Shown here piece after piece: positions 43,293 to 51,638 of a DNA stretch of 64,000 bases. The first letter of the stretch is position 1. The number at the start of each line of letters is the position of its first letter. The translations under genes were made by a program, and so were the position numbers. The notes under the pieces are model-generated. The model saw only the letters and a list, made by a program, of their open reading frames with translations. It did not search any database and was not told the origin of the DNA. Source of the DNA: Patescibacteria group bacterium (GTDB lineage: Bacteria > Patescibacteriota > Microgenomatia > UBA1406 > GWC2-37-13); contig BPJC01000001.1 of assembly GCA_026004415.1 (NCBI GenBank), positions 245,712 to 309,711 of the forward strand, written 5' to 3'.

Positions 43293-44420
43293 ATGAAAAT
43301 CATTTTAATTGGAATACCCGGAGCAGGTAAATCTACTCAAGGCAATTTATTGTCCAAACAACTTCATATACCATATATCTCAACCGGACATATTTTTAGA
43401 AAACTTTCAAAAGAGAAAACCAAGCTGGGAAGATATATAAAAGAGACAATAAATGCTGGTTTGTTGATTCCAGACGACAAGACTATTGAGATTTTAAATA
43501 GTTATCTTAAAAGACCAGAATATAAAAATGGTTATATATTAGATGGTTTTCCTAGAACGCTTAATCAAGCAAAAGCCTTCAAAGACCAAATCGATAAAGT
43601 CATTTATTTGAAAATTGATGATAAAGAATCTCTGTGGCGTTTAGCCTATAGAGAAGATGATTCCAGACAAGATGATACGCTTGAGGCTGTAAAAAAAAGA
43701 ATAGAGATCTTTCATAAAATAACAGAACCAGTGTTGGCGTTTTATCAGCAGAAAGGTTTACTGGCAGTTGTTGATGGTAGCAAAGAGCTAAAAGAAGTAA
43801 ATGAAGAGATTTTAGAGAGTTTAGGCAAGCATTTAGTTGGTAATAGAATTAAGGATTGGAGGCAAAAAGGCAAAAAAATAGTAGTTTTTGTTGGTTTAAA
43901 TGGTTCTGGCAAATCTTATGCCGCTGATTATTTTGCTCAAAAAGGTTTTCCTGTTGTAAAATTTGGAGCAATTATAAATGATTTAGTAGAGAAATTAGGC
44001 AAGCCTCATACCAATGAGGTTCACAAACAACTGCGCATAGAGTACAGAAAAAAATATGGAATGGCGGCAATGGCTTTATTAAATAAAGAAAAAATAGATA
44101 AGGCTTTTGAAAAAAGCAATATTGTAGTCATTGATGGTCTGCGTTCATGGGAGGAGTATTTATATCTTAAACAAAACTACAAATCAGCTAAGATCTATCT
44201 TATATGTATCTATGCAGACAAAGATAAAAGATACTCAAGAGTGGCAAAACGAGGCTCTCGCAATCAGCTTACAGGTGAAGAAAGAGATTGGTCAGAAGTT
44301 CTAGATACTAATATGGGACCTACAATTGCTTTGGCTGATAAGTTGATCGTTAACAATTCAGAAAAAGAAGATTTTGAGGAGCATTTAGAAGATTTATATA
44401 GAGAGATTTATTTTGTATGA
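43293..44420 (+). CDS. adk: Adenylate kinase fused to a second P-loop kinase domain
   Basis: A 375-residue fusion. Residues 1-185 are an adenylate kinase: P-loop GIPGAGKS (7-14), STGHIFRKL, and LDGFPRTLNQ. Its LID is reduced to a short loop around YREDDSRQDDTL, with no zinc-type LID. Residues 195-375 are a separate P-loop domain with GLNGSGKS (about 201-208). It continues with AADYFAQKGFPVVKFG and VVIDGLRSWEE, which resembles the archaeal UPF0200/dephospho-CoA-kinase-like family. Adk interconverts AMP, ADP and ATP; the second activity is unknown. The place between secY and map is the normal one for adk. Confidence 0.88.
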   Translation: MKIILIGIPGAGKSTQGNLLSKQLHIPYISTGHIFRKLSKEKTKLGRYIKETINAGLLIPDDKTIEILNSYLKRPEYKNGYILDGFPRTLNQAKAFKDQIDKVIYLKIDDKESLWRLAYREDDSRQDDTLEAVKKRIEIFHKITEPVLAFYQQKGLLAVVDGSKELKEVNEEILESLGKHLVGNRIKDWRQKGKKIVVFVGLNGSGKSYAADYFAQKGFPVVKFGAIINDLVEKLGKPHTNEVHKQLRIEYRKKYGMAAMALLNKEKIDKAFEKSNIVVIDGLRSWEEYLYLKQNYKSAKIYLICIYADKDKRYSRVAKRGSRNQLTGEERDWSEVLDTNMGPTIALADKLIVNNSEKEDFEEHLEDLYREIYFV

Positions 44421-45160
44421 TAATCTACAAAACCGCAGAAGAACTAAAAATTCTTGAACAATCAGGTAAAAAACTCAAAAGCATACTGCCTCAGATTAGA
44501 TCTTTTATAAAACCAGGAATAACAACGCTTGAGATTGATAGGTTTATTGAAAAGCAGATTATTAAAACACAAGGCTTTCCTGCTTTTAAGAGAGTTTCAG
44601 GGTATAATTGGAGCAGTTGTCTGCCAATAAATGAGCAACTAGTGCATACACCACCTAGCAAGAGAAAACTCAGACAATCTGATTTATTAACAGTAGATTT
44701 AGGTTTAGAGTATAAGGGCTTATGTGTTGATTATGCTGAAAGCTTTGTTATTGGTTCAGCAAATAAAAAGGTTGAAAAGTTTTTGGCTATTGGCAAACTG
44801 GCTTTAGAAAAAGGCATTGAAACACTAAAAAAAACCAATGATTTTTATCTTTATGCTCAAACAGTGTTTAATGAGATTAGATCTAATAATTATTTTGTGA
44901 TTAAAAACCTTACAGGTCATGGTGTAGGTAGAAAACTTCATGAAGATCCTTATATCTTTAATTTTCCAGATGAATCTTTAAAACACATTAAAGTAAAAGA
45001 AGGTTTGGTTGTTGCAGTAGAGATTATTTATGCTGAATCAACCGAAAAGTATGTTTATGAAGCAGATGGCTGGTCTTTGAAAACCGATGATAATAGTTTG
45101 GGAGCTTGTTTTGAGCATACTATAGCTTTTACCAATAATAAATTTAAAGTTTTGGTATAA
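44417..45160 (+). CDS. map: Methionine aminopeptidase
   Basis: A 247-residue type I enzyme that removes the initiator Met. The five metal ligands are visible: Asp in TVDLGLEYKG and in CVDYAESF, His in GHGVGRKLHEDPYI, Glu in VAVEIIYAE, and Glu in CFEHTIAF. SSCLPINEQLVHTPP is a variant of the usual NE-vVHGIP substrate segment. It overlaps adk by 4 nt and its stop overlaps a candidate -10 box for infA. Confidence 0.93.
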   Translation: MIIYKTAEELKILEQSGKKLKSILPQIRSFIKPGITTLEIDRFIEKQIIKTQGFPAFKRVSGYNWSSCLPINEQLVHTPPSKRKLRQSDLLTVDLGLEYKGLCVDYAESFVIGSANKKVEKFLAIGKLALEKGIETLKKTNDFYLYAQTVFNEIRSNNYFVIKNLTGHGVGRKLHEDPYIFNFPDESLKHIKVKEGLVVAVEIIYAESTEKYVYEADGWSLKTDDNSLGACFEHTIAFTNNKFKVLV

Positions 45161-45161
45161 T
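45156..45161 (+). promoter_or_regulatory. Candidate internal -10 box before infA
   Basis: TATAAT overlaps the map stop codon and ends 8 nt before the infA ATG. It would produce a nearly leaderless infA transcript. Confidence 0.35.
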
Positions 45162-45169
45162 AAAGTGTT

Positions 45170-45427
45170 ATGAAACAATCAAATAAAGGCACCTATATTT
45201 TTGAAGGAACAGTTTTGGAGGTTATGCCCAATACTTTGTTTAAGGTAGAGATACCAGAAATGGAGAATAAAGTTGTAATATGTTATCTTTCTGGTAAAAT
45301 GAGAAAGAACTTTATAAGAATTATGCCTGGCGACAAAGTAAGTGTTGAGTTTTCCCCCTATGATGATCAAAGGGGGCGTATTATATATAGATTTAAACCT
45401 GAAAAATCTTATGAAAGTAAGAGCTAG
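45170..45427 (+). CDS. infA: Translation initiation factor IF-1
   Basis: An 85-residue OB-fold protein that blocks the A site during initiation. [43 protein letters not shown] and GRIIYRFK are diagnostic. The last 17 nt overlap rpmJ. The N-terminus is longer than the usual start by several residues but no internal ATG fits better. Confidence 0.95.
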   Translation: MKQSNKGTYIFEGTVLEVMPNTLFKVEIPEMENKVVICYLSGKMRKNFIRIMPGDKVSVEFSPYDDQRGRIIYRFKPEKSYESKS

Positions 45428-45524
45428 TATTAAAAAAATCTGTGAGAATTGCAAAATTGTTAAACGAAAAGGTAGACTTTTTATAGTCTGCAGTAATCCA
45501 AAACATAAGCAAAGACAAGGTTGA
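45411..45524 (+). CDS. rpmJ: Ribosomal protein L36
   Basis: A 37-residue protein. It opens [20 protein letters not shown] and ends NPKHKQRQG, the standard L36 sequence with the Cys/His zinc site (C11, C14, C27 and H32). I chose the ATG at 45411, which overlaps infA by 17 nt. A longer frame from 45342 only adds infA sequence read out of frame. Confidence 0.95.
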   Translation: MKVRASIKKICENCKIVKRKGRLFIVCSNPKHKQRQG

Positions 45525-45540
45525 GTTTATATGTTATAAT
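45512..45540 (+). promoter_or_regulatory. Candidate internal promoter before rpsM
   Basis: AAGACA (45512-45517), 17-nt spacer, TATAAT (45535-45540). The start would be near 45547, leaving a leader of about 26 nt before rpsM. It may mark the separate start of the alpha operon. Confidence 0.45.
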
Positions 45541-45572
45541 TTGTATCTGTTTATTAATTATTTATTTAGATT

Positions 45573-45989
45573 ATGGCAAGGGTTTTTGGAGTTATAATAG
45601 ATGACAATTACCGTGTTGAGTACGGATTAACAAAGATCTATGGTATTGGTTGGTCTAGAGCTAAAAAAATAATTGCTGATCTTAAAATCGATGAAAAAAA
45701 GAGATTAAAGGATCTTTCAGAAGAGGAGTTAAGAGAGCTTAATAATTATTTAAGAGATAACTATAAACTCGAAGGAGAGTTAAGAGAAGAGATTAAAAAC
45801 AATATTGACAGATTAAAGCAGATAAGATCTTACAGAGGTTTAAGGCATATGCAAGGATTGCCTGTTAGGGGTCAAAGAACAAGATCTAATGCTAGAACTA
45901 AAAGAGGTAGACGAAGAACTGTTAGTACCTTTACTAAAGAGATGTGGGCAAAAATTGAACAAATTGAGAAACAGAAGAAAAATAAATAA
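45573..45989 (+). CDS. rpsM: Ribosomal protein S13
   Basis: A 138-residue head protein contacting tRNA and L5. RVFGVIIDDNYRVEYGLTKIYGIGWSRA-type text opens it, slightly diverged from the common IAGVDIP. SYRGLRHMQGLPVRGQRTRSNARTKRG is complete. A Lys-rich tail follows. The first of the alpha cluster genes. Confidence 0.96.
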   Translation: MARVFGVIIDDNYRVEYGLTKIYGIGWSRAKKIIADLKIDEKKRLKDLSEEELRELNNYLRDNYKLEGELREEIKNNIDRLKQIRSYRGLRHMQGLPVRGQRTRSNARTKRGRRRTVSTFTKEMWAKIEQIEKQKKNK

Positions 45990-46008
45990 ATTTTTAAAGA
46001 TATAACTT

Positions 46009-46395
46009 ATGCCTAAGAAAAAAAATAAAACCAAAGAAACCAGAGTTGTACAAATGGGCAGGGTATATGTAACTGCAACATTCAACAACACGCTAATTAC
46101 TGTTACTGATGGAGAGGGAAAGGTGTTGTTTACAATGTCAAGTGGAATGTTTGGTTTTAAAGGTACTAGAAAAGCTACGCCTTATGCCGCTACCATAACA
46201 ATTGAGAATGCGCTTAAGAGAGCTATAGATGAATATAAACTAAAAACAGCCGATGTTTACCTTAAAGGTATTGGTCCGGGTAGAGATGCGGCTTTAAGAG
46301 TTTTGAAATCCTTAGATCTGGATATTAATCAGTTGGTGGATATAACTCCAATACCGCATAATGGAGTAAGACCACCGAAAGTTAGAAGAACATAA
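46009..46395 (+). CDS. rpsK: Ribosomal protein S11
   Basis: A 128-residue platform protein. VYVTATFNNTLITVTDGEGKVL, GMFGFKGTRKATPYAATI and the end DITPIPHNGVRPPKVRR are standard. The usual SSG-xGF-G appears as SSGMFGFKG. The length is normal. Confidence 0.97.
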   Translation: MPKKKNKTKETRVVQMGRVYVTATFNNTLITVTDGEGKVLFTMSSGMFGFKGTRKATPYAATITIENALKRAIDEYKLKTADVYLKGIGPGRDAALRVLKSLDLDINQLVDITPIPHNGVRPPKVRRT

Positions 46396-46405
46396 TAAAA
46401 CAACT

Positions 46406-47023
46406 ATGAGGTATACAGGATCAAAACTTAAATTGAGCAGAAAATTAGGAGCAGATATTGGTTTGATTACACCGGGTTCAAAGAGTTTTGAAAGAATGAT
46501 GAATAAGTTGAATATCAAACCTGGTCAACATGGTAGAAAAAGAAAAAGATATACAGAGTATGGATTACAATTGCTGGAAAAACAAAAATTAAGATTTATG
46601 TTTCTGTTAAATGAAAAACAGCTTTCAGCATATTTTGATAAGGCTGTAAGAATGGAAGGTAATACTGCAAAACTTTTATCTCAAATTCTGGAGAAAAGAT
46701 TGGATAATGTCGTATATAGACTTGGTTTTGCTCCAACTAGGACTTCAGCCAGGCAGTTGGTTAGTCACAAACACATTACAGTAAATGGCAAGGTTGTAAA
46801 CATTGCCTCTTATCAAGTAAAAGTTGGTGATGTGATTGGTTTTTCAAATGATAAAATACAAAATGTTGCTTATATAAAAGAATGTTTAGAGAATGAAGAC
46901 TTAATGGTTCCGTCATGGTTAAAGAGGGAAGGAAATAAAGGAACTGTAGTTTCAGAACCAGATGAAAGTTATATTGAACAAACAGTTGATTTGAGAATGG
47001 TAGTTGATTATTACTCAAGGTAA
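46406..47023 (+). CDS. rpsD: Ribosomal protein S4
   Basis: A 205-residue protein that starts small-subunit assembly. The S4 domain RLDNVVYRLGFAPTRTSARQLVSHKHITVNGK is complete. The N-terminal part lacks the zinc Cys set seen in some S4 proteins and reads RYTGSKLKLSRKLGAD. It ends LRMVVDYYSR, a usual S4 terminus. Confidence 0.97.
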   Translation: MRYTGSKLKLSRKLGADIGLITPGSKSFERMMNKLNIKPGQHGRKRKRYTEYGLQLLEKQKLRFMFLLNEKQLSAYFDKAVRMEGNTAKLLSQILEKRLDNVVYRLGFAPTRTSARQLVSHKHITVNGKVVNIASYQVKVGDVIGFSNDKIQNVAYIKECLENEDLMVPSWLKREGNKGTVVSEPDESYIEQTVDLRMVVDYYSR

Positions 47024-47052
47024 TTAGTTGTTAAAAATTTTTTAATAATTTT

Positions 47053-47976
47053 ATGCTAAATGTAGATTTTGAAACAAAAATTGAAAAAAAAGATAACACT
47101 TACGCTAAGTTTAGTATTTCACCATTACCTCAAAGTTTTGGTCATAGTATGGGATTGGCTTTAAGAAGAACCTTGTTAAGCTCAATTCCAGGTTACGCTG
47201 TGGTAGAGGTTGAGATCAAAGGCGTTACTCATCAATTTGAGACAATAAAAGGCGTTAAAGAATCTGTTTTGGATATAATACTAAATCTTAAAGAATTATA
47301 TGTAAAAGCTAGGGAAGATGAGGTTGAAATGTCGGTTTCAGCAAAAGGTGTTGGTAAGATTTTAGCCAAAGATCTTCAGGGTGATGCTGATGTTGTGAAT
47401 AAAGATTTAGTAATAGCAGAAATCACTGATCCTAAAACAGATTTTGATATGAAGGTTAGGCTTATAAAAGGAGTTGGTCATAGGTTTGCTGAAGATATTA
47501 AAGATAAAAGATTTGGAGTTTTGTATGTTGACGCATTTTTCTCACCTATTAAAAAAGTTAATTTTACTGTTGAAGAGGCAAGAAAAGGAAGAGATATTGC
47601 TTATGATAAACTTAATTTGGAGGTTTGGACTGACGGCAGTATAGAACCGGAAGAAGCAGTTAAATTAGCTAGTAATTATTTAGCAGATCATTTCTCATAC
47701 CTGCTTTCAGGCAAAGACGAACCAAAAGAAAAAGAAGAAAAATCTCATGAGGAGATTGCCAAGGAACAAGAAATAAAACAAATGGAGTCTATAATAATAG
47801 ATGAGTTAAATCTTCCTTCCAGAATTATCAATGCTTTGTTAAGAGAGAAAATTGAAACTGTTGCTGACTTGGTTAAATACGGTAAAGATAAACTTGAGAC
47901 TATGAAGGGATTAGGTAAAAAATCCGTCCAGTTGATTGAGGAGGAATTAGATAAGTTGGGTTTTAAACTGGAGTAA
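47053..47976 (+). CDS. rpoA: RNA polymerase alpha subunit
   Basis: A 307-residue protein. The N-terminal assembly domain has FGHSMGLALRRTLLSSIPGYAVVEVEIKG-type text and VLDIILNLKEL. The C-terminal DNA-binding domain (about 235-307) has LPSRIINALLREKIETVADLVKYG and MKGLGKKSVQLIEEEL. A charged Glu/Lys linker joins them. Position between rpsD and rplQ is canonical. Confidence 0.97.
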   Translation: MLNVDFETKIEKKDNTYAKFSISPLPQSFGHSMGLALRRTLLSSIPGYAVVEVEIKGVTHQFETIKGVKESVLDIILNLKELYVKAREDEVEMSVSAKGVGKILAKDLQGDADVVNKDLVIAEITDPKTDFDMKVRLIKGVGHRFAEDIKDKRFGVLYVDAFFSPIKKVNFTVEEARKGRDIAYDKLNLEVWTDGSIEPEEAVKLASNYLADHFSYLLSGKDEPKEKEEKSHEEIAKEQEIKQMESIIIDELNLPSRIINALLREKIETVADLVKYGKDKLETMKGLGKKSVQLIEEELDKLGFKLE

Positions 47977-47978
47977 AT

Positions 47979-48467
47979 ATGAAGCATAAAATAAATAAAA
48001 TTAAAATTGCCAAAGGCAAAGACCACAATAGAGCAGTGGTAAGAAAACTTGTGCTTAATTTTTTAAAACACGGAAAGATAGAGACAACTCTTAAAAAAGC
48101 AAAAGTCCTCAAAAGCACAATAGATAGTTATGTTTCTAAAGCAAAAAAGAATACTAATGCCAGCTATAATTTGTTATTAAGCAAATTGGCTGATAAAAAA
48201 GCAGTTAAATTTTTGACAGAGAGAGTTGCTCAAAAATTTAAGGATCGGGTTGGAGGTTATGTTACTTTAAAAAGGATTGGTTATAGAAAGGGTGATAGTA
48301 GTTTGATTGTAAGATTGCAATGGGTAGAGCCTATTGTAAAATCAGTTTCAAAACCAGCTAGTAAAACTAAAGATAAGGTGGCAAAAGCTGACAAAACTAA
48401 ACCGAAACCAAAAGCATCAAGATCAGATAAAACCAAACAAAAACAGAGCGAAGTTTTAGAAAAATAA
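47979..48467 (+). CDS. rplQ: Ribosomal protein L17 with a Lys-rich tail
   Basis: A 162-residue protein. Residues 1-115 are the L17 core: DHNRAVVRKLVLNFLKHGKIETTLKKAK and VGGYVTLKRIGYRKGDSSLIVRLQWVE-type text. The final 45 residues are a Lys/Ser/Thr/Pro-rich low-complexity tail (about 117-162) absent from most L17 proteins. The tail probably threads along rRNA. It starts 2 nt after rpoA. Confidence 0.95.
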   Translation: MKHKINKIKIAKGKDHNRAVVRKLVLNFLKHGKIETTLKKAKVLKSTIDSYVSKAKKNTNASYNLLLSKLADKKAVKFLTERVAQKFKDRVGGYVTLKRIGYRKGDSSLIVRLQWVEPIVKSVSKPASKTKDKVAKADKTKPKPKASRSDKTKQKQSEVLEK

Positions 48468-48474
48468 TTAAACT

Positions 48475-48912
48475 ATGGCAAACAAACTAACAGAGTCAAC
48501 AAAACCAGTAAAAGCAAAAGAGATTAAAAGAGAGTGGCATCTGGTAGATCTTAAAAATCAAGTTTTAGGCAGGGTAGCAGGTCAGATTGCTCTTTTACTT
48601 CAAGGCAAAACTAAGGTTAATTATGTGCCAAACCTTGATATGGGAGACTATGTTGTTGTTATCAATGCTAAAAAGGTTAAATTAACAGGAAATAAAAGAC
48701 AAACAAAAGCATATCAAAGTTATTCTGGTTATCCAGGTGGTTTAAAGATTGAAAGTTTTAAGAGTTTGATTAACCGAAAACCTGATGAAGTTGTCAAAAG
48801 AGCGGTTTCAGGTATGTTGCCTAAGAATAAGCTAAGAAAAAGAAGGTTGGCAAGACTCTATGTTTTTGCAGATGAAAACCATAGTTTTAGTGATAAGTTT
48901 AACAAAACATAA
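48475..48912 (+). CDS. rplM: Ribosomal protein L13
   Basis: A 145-residue protein. REWHLVDLKNQVLGRVAGQIALLLQGK, YVVVINAKKVKLTGNKRQ and the conserved YSGYPGGLKI, VSGMLPKNKLRKRRLARLYVF are present. It is followed by rpsI after 2 nt, the usual pair. Confidence 0.96.
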   Translation: MANKLTESTKPVKAKEIKREWHLVDLKNQVLGRVAGQIALLLQGKTKVNYVPNLDMGDYVVVINAKKVKLTGNKRQTKAYQSYSGYPGGLKIESFKSLINRKPDEVVKRAVSGMLPKNKLRKRRLARLYVFADENHSFSDKFNKT

Positions 48913-48914
48913 TA

Positions 48915-49367
48915 ATGCCAAAAAAGTCTAATTTAAAATATTACGAAGCAGTTGGAAGAAGAAAATCTGCTACTGCCAGAGTAAGGTTGTACATCTTTGG
49001 CAAGCAGAATAAAATCAAAGTAGGAAATTATGAGTTGAAAAAAGGAGAGATCATAGTTAATGGCAAAGACATTGAACAAGTATTTTTACATCAATGGGAG
49101 AAAGAAAAGTATTTAAAACCATTAAAGCTAACAGATACATTAGATAGATTTGGCATATCAATTGTTGTAAAAGGCGGAGGTTTAGATGGACAGCTTGACG
49201 CAATAACTCATGGCATTGCCAGAGCGTTAAACAAGGTTGATAGCGAAAGTTATAGACCTGTTTTAAAATCCGAAGGTCTGCTTACTCGAGATCCAAGAGT
49301 TAGAGAAAGAAGAAAGGTTGGTACTGGAGGTAAAGCCAGAAGAAAAAAACAATCTCCAAAGCGATAA
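48915..49367 (+). CDS. rpsI: Ribosomal protein S9
   Basis: A 150-residue protein whose C-terminal tail contacts P-site tRNA. YYEAVGRRKSATARVRLY, VKGGGLDGQLDAITHGIARAL, and the end LTRDPRVRERRKVGTGGKARRKKQSPKR are standard, ending in the expected basic tail. It closes the 17-kb r-protein run. A 69-nt AT-rich gap without a convincing terminator separates it from the convergent gene. Confidence 0.97.
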   Translation: MPKKSNLKYYEAVGRRKSATARVRLYIFGKQNKIKVGNYELKKGEIIVNGKDIEQVFLHQWEKEKYLKPLKLTDTLDRFGISIVVKGGGLDGQLDAITHGIARALNKVDSESYRPVLKSEGLLTRDPRVRERRKVGTGGKARRKKQSPKR

Positions 49368-49436
49368 TTTTTATACTCAAACAAGATAATTAACCAAACA
49401 CATAAAAAGTAGTTAATCTTTAATTTTTAGATAAAG

Positions 49437-50720
49437 TTAATAATTATATCTTTTTTTAAACTCCAGAATTTCCTCATTATTAAGTAGTTTTAGACCATCG
49501 GTTAAGTAGAGTTTATCCAAAGTATCTATAACTTTAAATGAGTGATAAAAAACCTCTCTTTGATAAAGAAAATAGGTTCTTGCATCATAGATTAAACTTG
49601 CTGTAATCAGTAAAGTAAAGATAATTATTCGGTATTTAAATAGGTTCAGTTTTGCAACTGTTAAATTAATGCCTTCATAACTAAAGTAACCTAAAGCTGG
49701 CAGTAGAAAATAAGTTCTTAACATATTAGGATTCTCCCAGGGGTAAGTTATCAATGATAAAGATAAGGTTACTGCAAACCAAGTTAGGAAAACAAACTCT
49801 GCTTTATTAAACTTTTTTAAAATAATGTTTTTAACAGACTTTGATAACCCTAAAATAAAAAACAAAGCAATGATCAAATTTATTGCAGGTTTTAAAGGGT
49901 AATTGTGCCTTCCGTTAACATCTCCTTTAGTTAAAAACATCTCAAGATATTTTTTAAGATTTTCTATTATAAACAGCAGTTTTTCGTTTAGTTTAATGTT
50001 TTGGTCAAATAAAAATATTTGCTGTTTTGCTCTAATATCTAAGGTTTTGGTTAAAAAGTAAAGGTTCAATGGCAAAGTTACCAGAGCAAAGACAGTTGTA
50101 AAGATACATAGGTTTTTGAATCTATTTTTTCTACTTAAGATTAAAATAGTTACCACTGGTACTAAAAAAAAGACTCTGCCAGCCGCGTAAGAGTTATAGG
50201 CTAATCCTGAAAAAATAGAGACTGCGATTAGATCTTTATAATCTGACCTGTGCAAAAACCTGAATAAAAACAAAACAGCTAATATCTCCCAAAACAGTAA
50301 AAATGTTGCTTCAAACCCAAACCTAGCAAAGTTAAAGAACCATCTTTGGGTTATAACTATGATAGGAAAAAAAAGTATAAAGACTTTGTCTTTAGATATA
50401 GTTTTTGCCAAAACTACTAAAGCAAGGCCAGACAATAAGCCAAAAACAGCTGAGACCAATCTTAAGCTGAAGTTAGTAGGAGTGAATAGCTTGAAACTTA
50501 GTAGAATCAAATAATAATAAAAAGTAGTATGACCTGTAGCATATTCATGATAAGGTGTAAATGGTTTGTTTTCCAAATCTAGGGCAAGTCTGGCAAACTC
50601 TACTTCATCTAAATCAAGGTTTTTTGGTATTTCAGTAAATTTATAAAATGTTAGCGTAAAAACAACTGAAAATACTATTATCAAACTAAGTAAAAAGACT
50701 TTATAGGATTCAGCTTTCAT
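49437..50720 (-). CDS. GT-C (PMT/ArnT-like) membrane glycosyltransferase
   Basis: A 427-residue protein with about ten membrane helices. The first loop has LDLDEVEFARLALDLENKP with the Asp-Glu pair at 38-39, then YHEYATGHTTFYYYLILL, the usual GT39-like layout. It should transfer a sugar from a polyprenyl phosphate on the outer face of the membrane. The donor could come from the GtrA-fused enzyme at 14232. It is divergent from the next gene over only 30 nt. Confidence 0.72.
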   Translation of the reverse strand: MKAESYKVFLLSLIIVFSVVFTLTFYKFTEIPKNLDLDEVEFARLALDLENKPFTPYHEYATGHTTFYYYLILLSFKLFTPTNFSLRLVSAVFGLLSGLALVVLAKTISKDKVFILFFPIIVITQRWFFNFARFGFEATFLLFWEILAVLFLFRFLHRSDYKDLIAVSIFSGLAYNSYAAGRVFFLVPVVTILILSRKNRFKNLCIFTTVFALVTLPLNLYFLTKTLDIRAKQQIFLFDQNIKLNEKLLFIIENLKKYLEMFLTKGDVNGRHNYPLKPAINLIIALFFILGLSKSVKNIILKKFNKAEFVFLTWFAVTLSLSLITYPWENPNMLRTYFLLPALGYFSYEGINLTVAKLNLFKYRIIIFTLLITASLIYDARTYFLYQREVFYHSFKVIDTLDKLYLTDGLKLLNNEEILEFKKRYNY

Positions 50721-50738
50721 AATTGCGATTGAATTTTG

Positions 50739-50744
50739 TATAAT
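50739..50744 (+). promoter_or_regulatory. -10 box TATAAT giving a leaderless GT2 mRNA
   Basis: TATAAT is followed by TTTTGCT-type spacing of 6 nt and then the ATG at 50751, so +1 should coincide with the A of ATG. A weak -35 (TTCATA, 50716-50721) at 17 nt overlaps the start codon of the divergent gene. Confidence 0.55.
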
Positions 50745-50750
50745 TTTGCT

Positions 50751-51638
50751 ATGCTGTCAATTGTCATTTTAACATTTAATTCAAGCAAAGATATAGTATC
50801 TTGTCTAGACTCAATTTACAAAAACTGCAAAAAATACAACTTCAACAATTTTGAGGTTTTGATTGTAGATAATCAATCAACAGACGATACAGTGGCTATT
50901 GCAAATAAATTAAAAGATCAGTATAAAGGCTTGTCTGTTGTAATAAACAAGGGCAATTTTGGTTTTAGTAAAGGAAACAATGAAGGAGTAAAATCTGCCA
51001 AAGGAGATTATTTGTTGTTTCTAAATCCTGATGTTGATTTAATTGATGTAGATTTTTCTGAGTTAATTTCGTTTTTAGATAAAGACCCCAAAGCTGGAGC
51101 TTTAAGCATAAAATTGGTCTTAGATGATGGTCAACTTGATAAAGCCTGTCATAGAGGCGATCCTACTTTATTCAGGTCGGTAAGCTACTTGCTTGGATTA
51201 GAAGAAATTTTTAGTAAACTGCCGATTTTAAATAGATTATTCGGCGGGTATCATCTTGTTGGTATGGATATGTCTTCTGTTCATCAGGTTGAGGCTGTGT
51301 CTGGAGCGTTTTTGCTGGTAAAAAAATCAGTTTTTGAGTTAGTTTCTGGTTTTGATGAAGATTATTTCATGTATGGTGAGGATCTGGATCTTTGTTTAAG
51401 AATTAGATTAAAAGGGTTTAAGATTTATTATTATCCTAAATACAAAGCAGTTCATCATAAATATAGAAGTGGTATGAAGTCTCCTTTGTTAAAGATACGC
51501 CGAAAGACATCTTTTTACTTTTGGCAGGCAAAAAAAATTTATTTTTTAAAACATCTTTATAAAAAATATCCTAAACTACTTTCAGATATTGTGGTTAAAG
51601 CGCTTGACTTAAAAATTAGTTCTTTTGAAAACAAATAA
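50751..51638 (+). CDS. Family 2 glycosyltransferase (rhamnosyltransferase-like)
   Basis: A 295-residue protein from the ATG at 50751; an upstream TTG at 50736 is rejected because the -10 box lies in between. GT-A motifs are SIVILTFNSSKDIVSCLDSI, VDNQSTDDT, NKGNFGFSKGNNEG, FLNPDVDL (the metal motif) and GFDEDYFMYGEDLDLCLRIR. The last one is typical of WbbL-like rhamnosyltransferases. With rfbB/rfbD in the window a dTDP-rhamnose donor is plausible but unproven. It overlaps the next gene by one base. Confidence 0.82.
   Translation: MLSIVILTFNSSKDIVSCLDSIYKNCKKYNFNNFEVLIVDNQSTDDTVAIANKLKDQYKGLSVVINKGNFGFSKGNNEGVKSAKGDYLLFLNPDVDLIDVDFSELISFLDKDPKAGALSIKLVLDDGQLDKACHRGDPTLFRSVSYLLGLEEIFSKLPILNRLFGGYHLVGMDMSSVHQVEAVSGAFLLVKKSVFELVSGFDEDYFMYGEDLDLCLRIRLKGFKIYYYPKYKAVHHKYRSGMKSPLLKIRRKTSFYFWQAKKIYFLKHLYKKYPKLLSDIVVKALDLKISSFENK

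Noticed and set aside
45342..45410. Longer start for rpmJ
   Set aside because: The added residues are infA read out of frame; L36 begins MKVRASIKK at 45411.
49368..49436. Bidirectional terminator between rpsI and the convergent GT-C gene
   Set aside because: Only an imperfect TTAATCTTTA/TAAAGTTAA pairing with a bulge is visible and there is no GC-rich stem.
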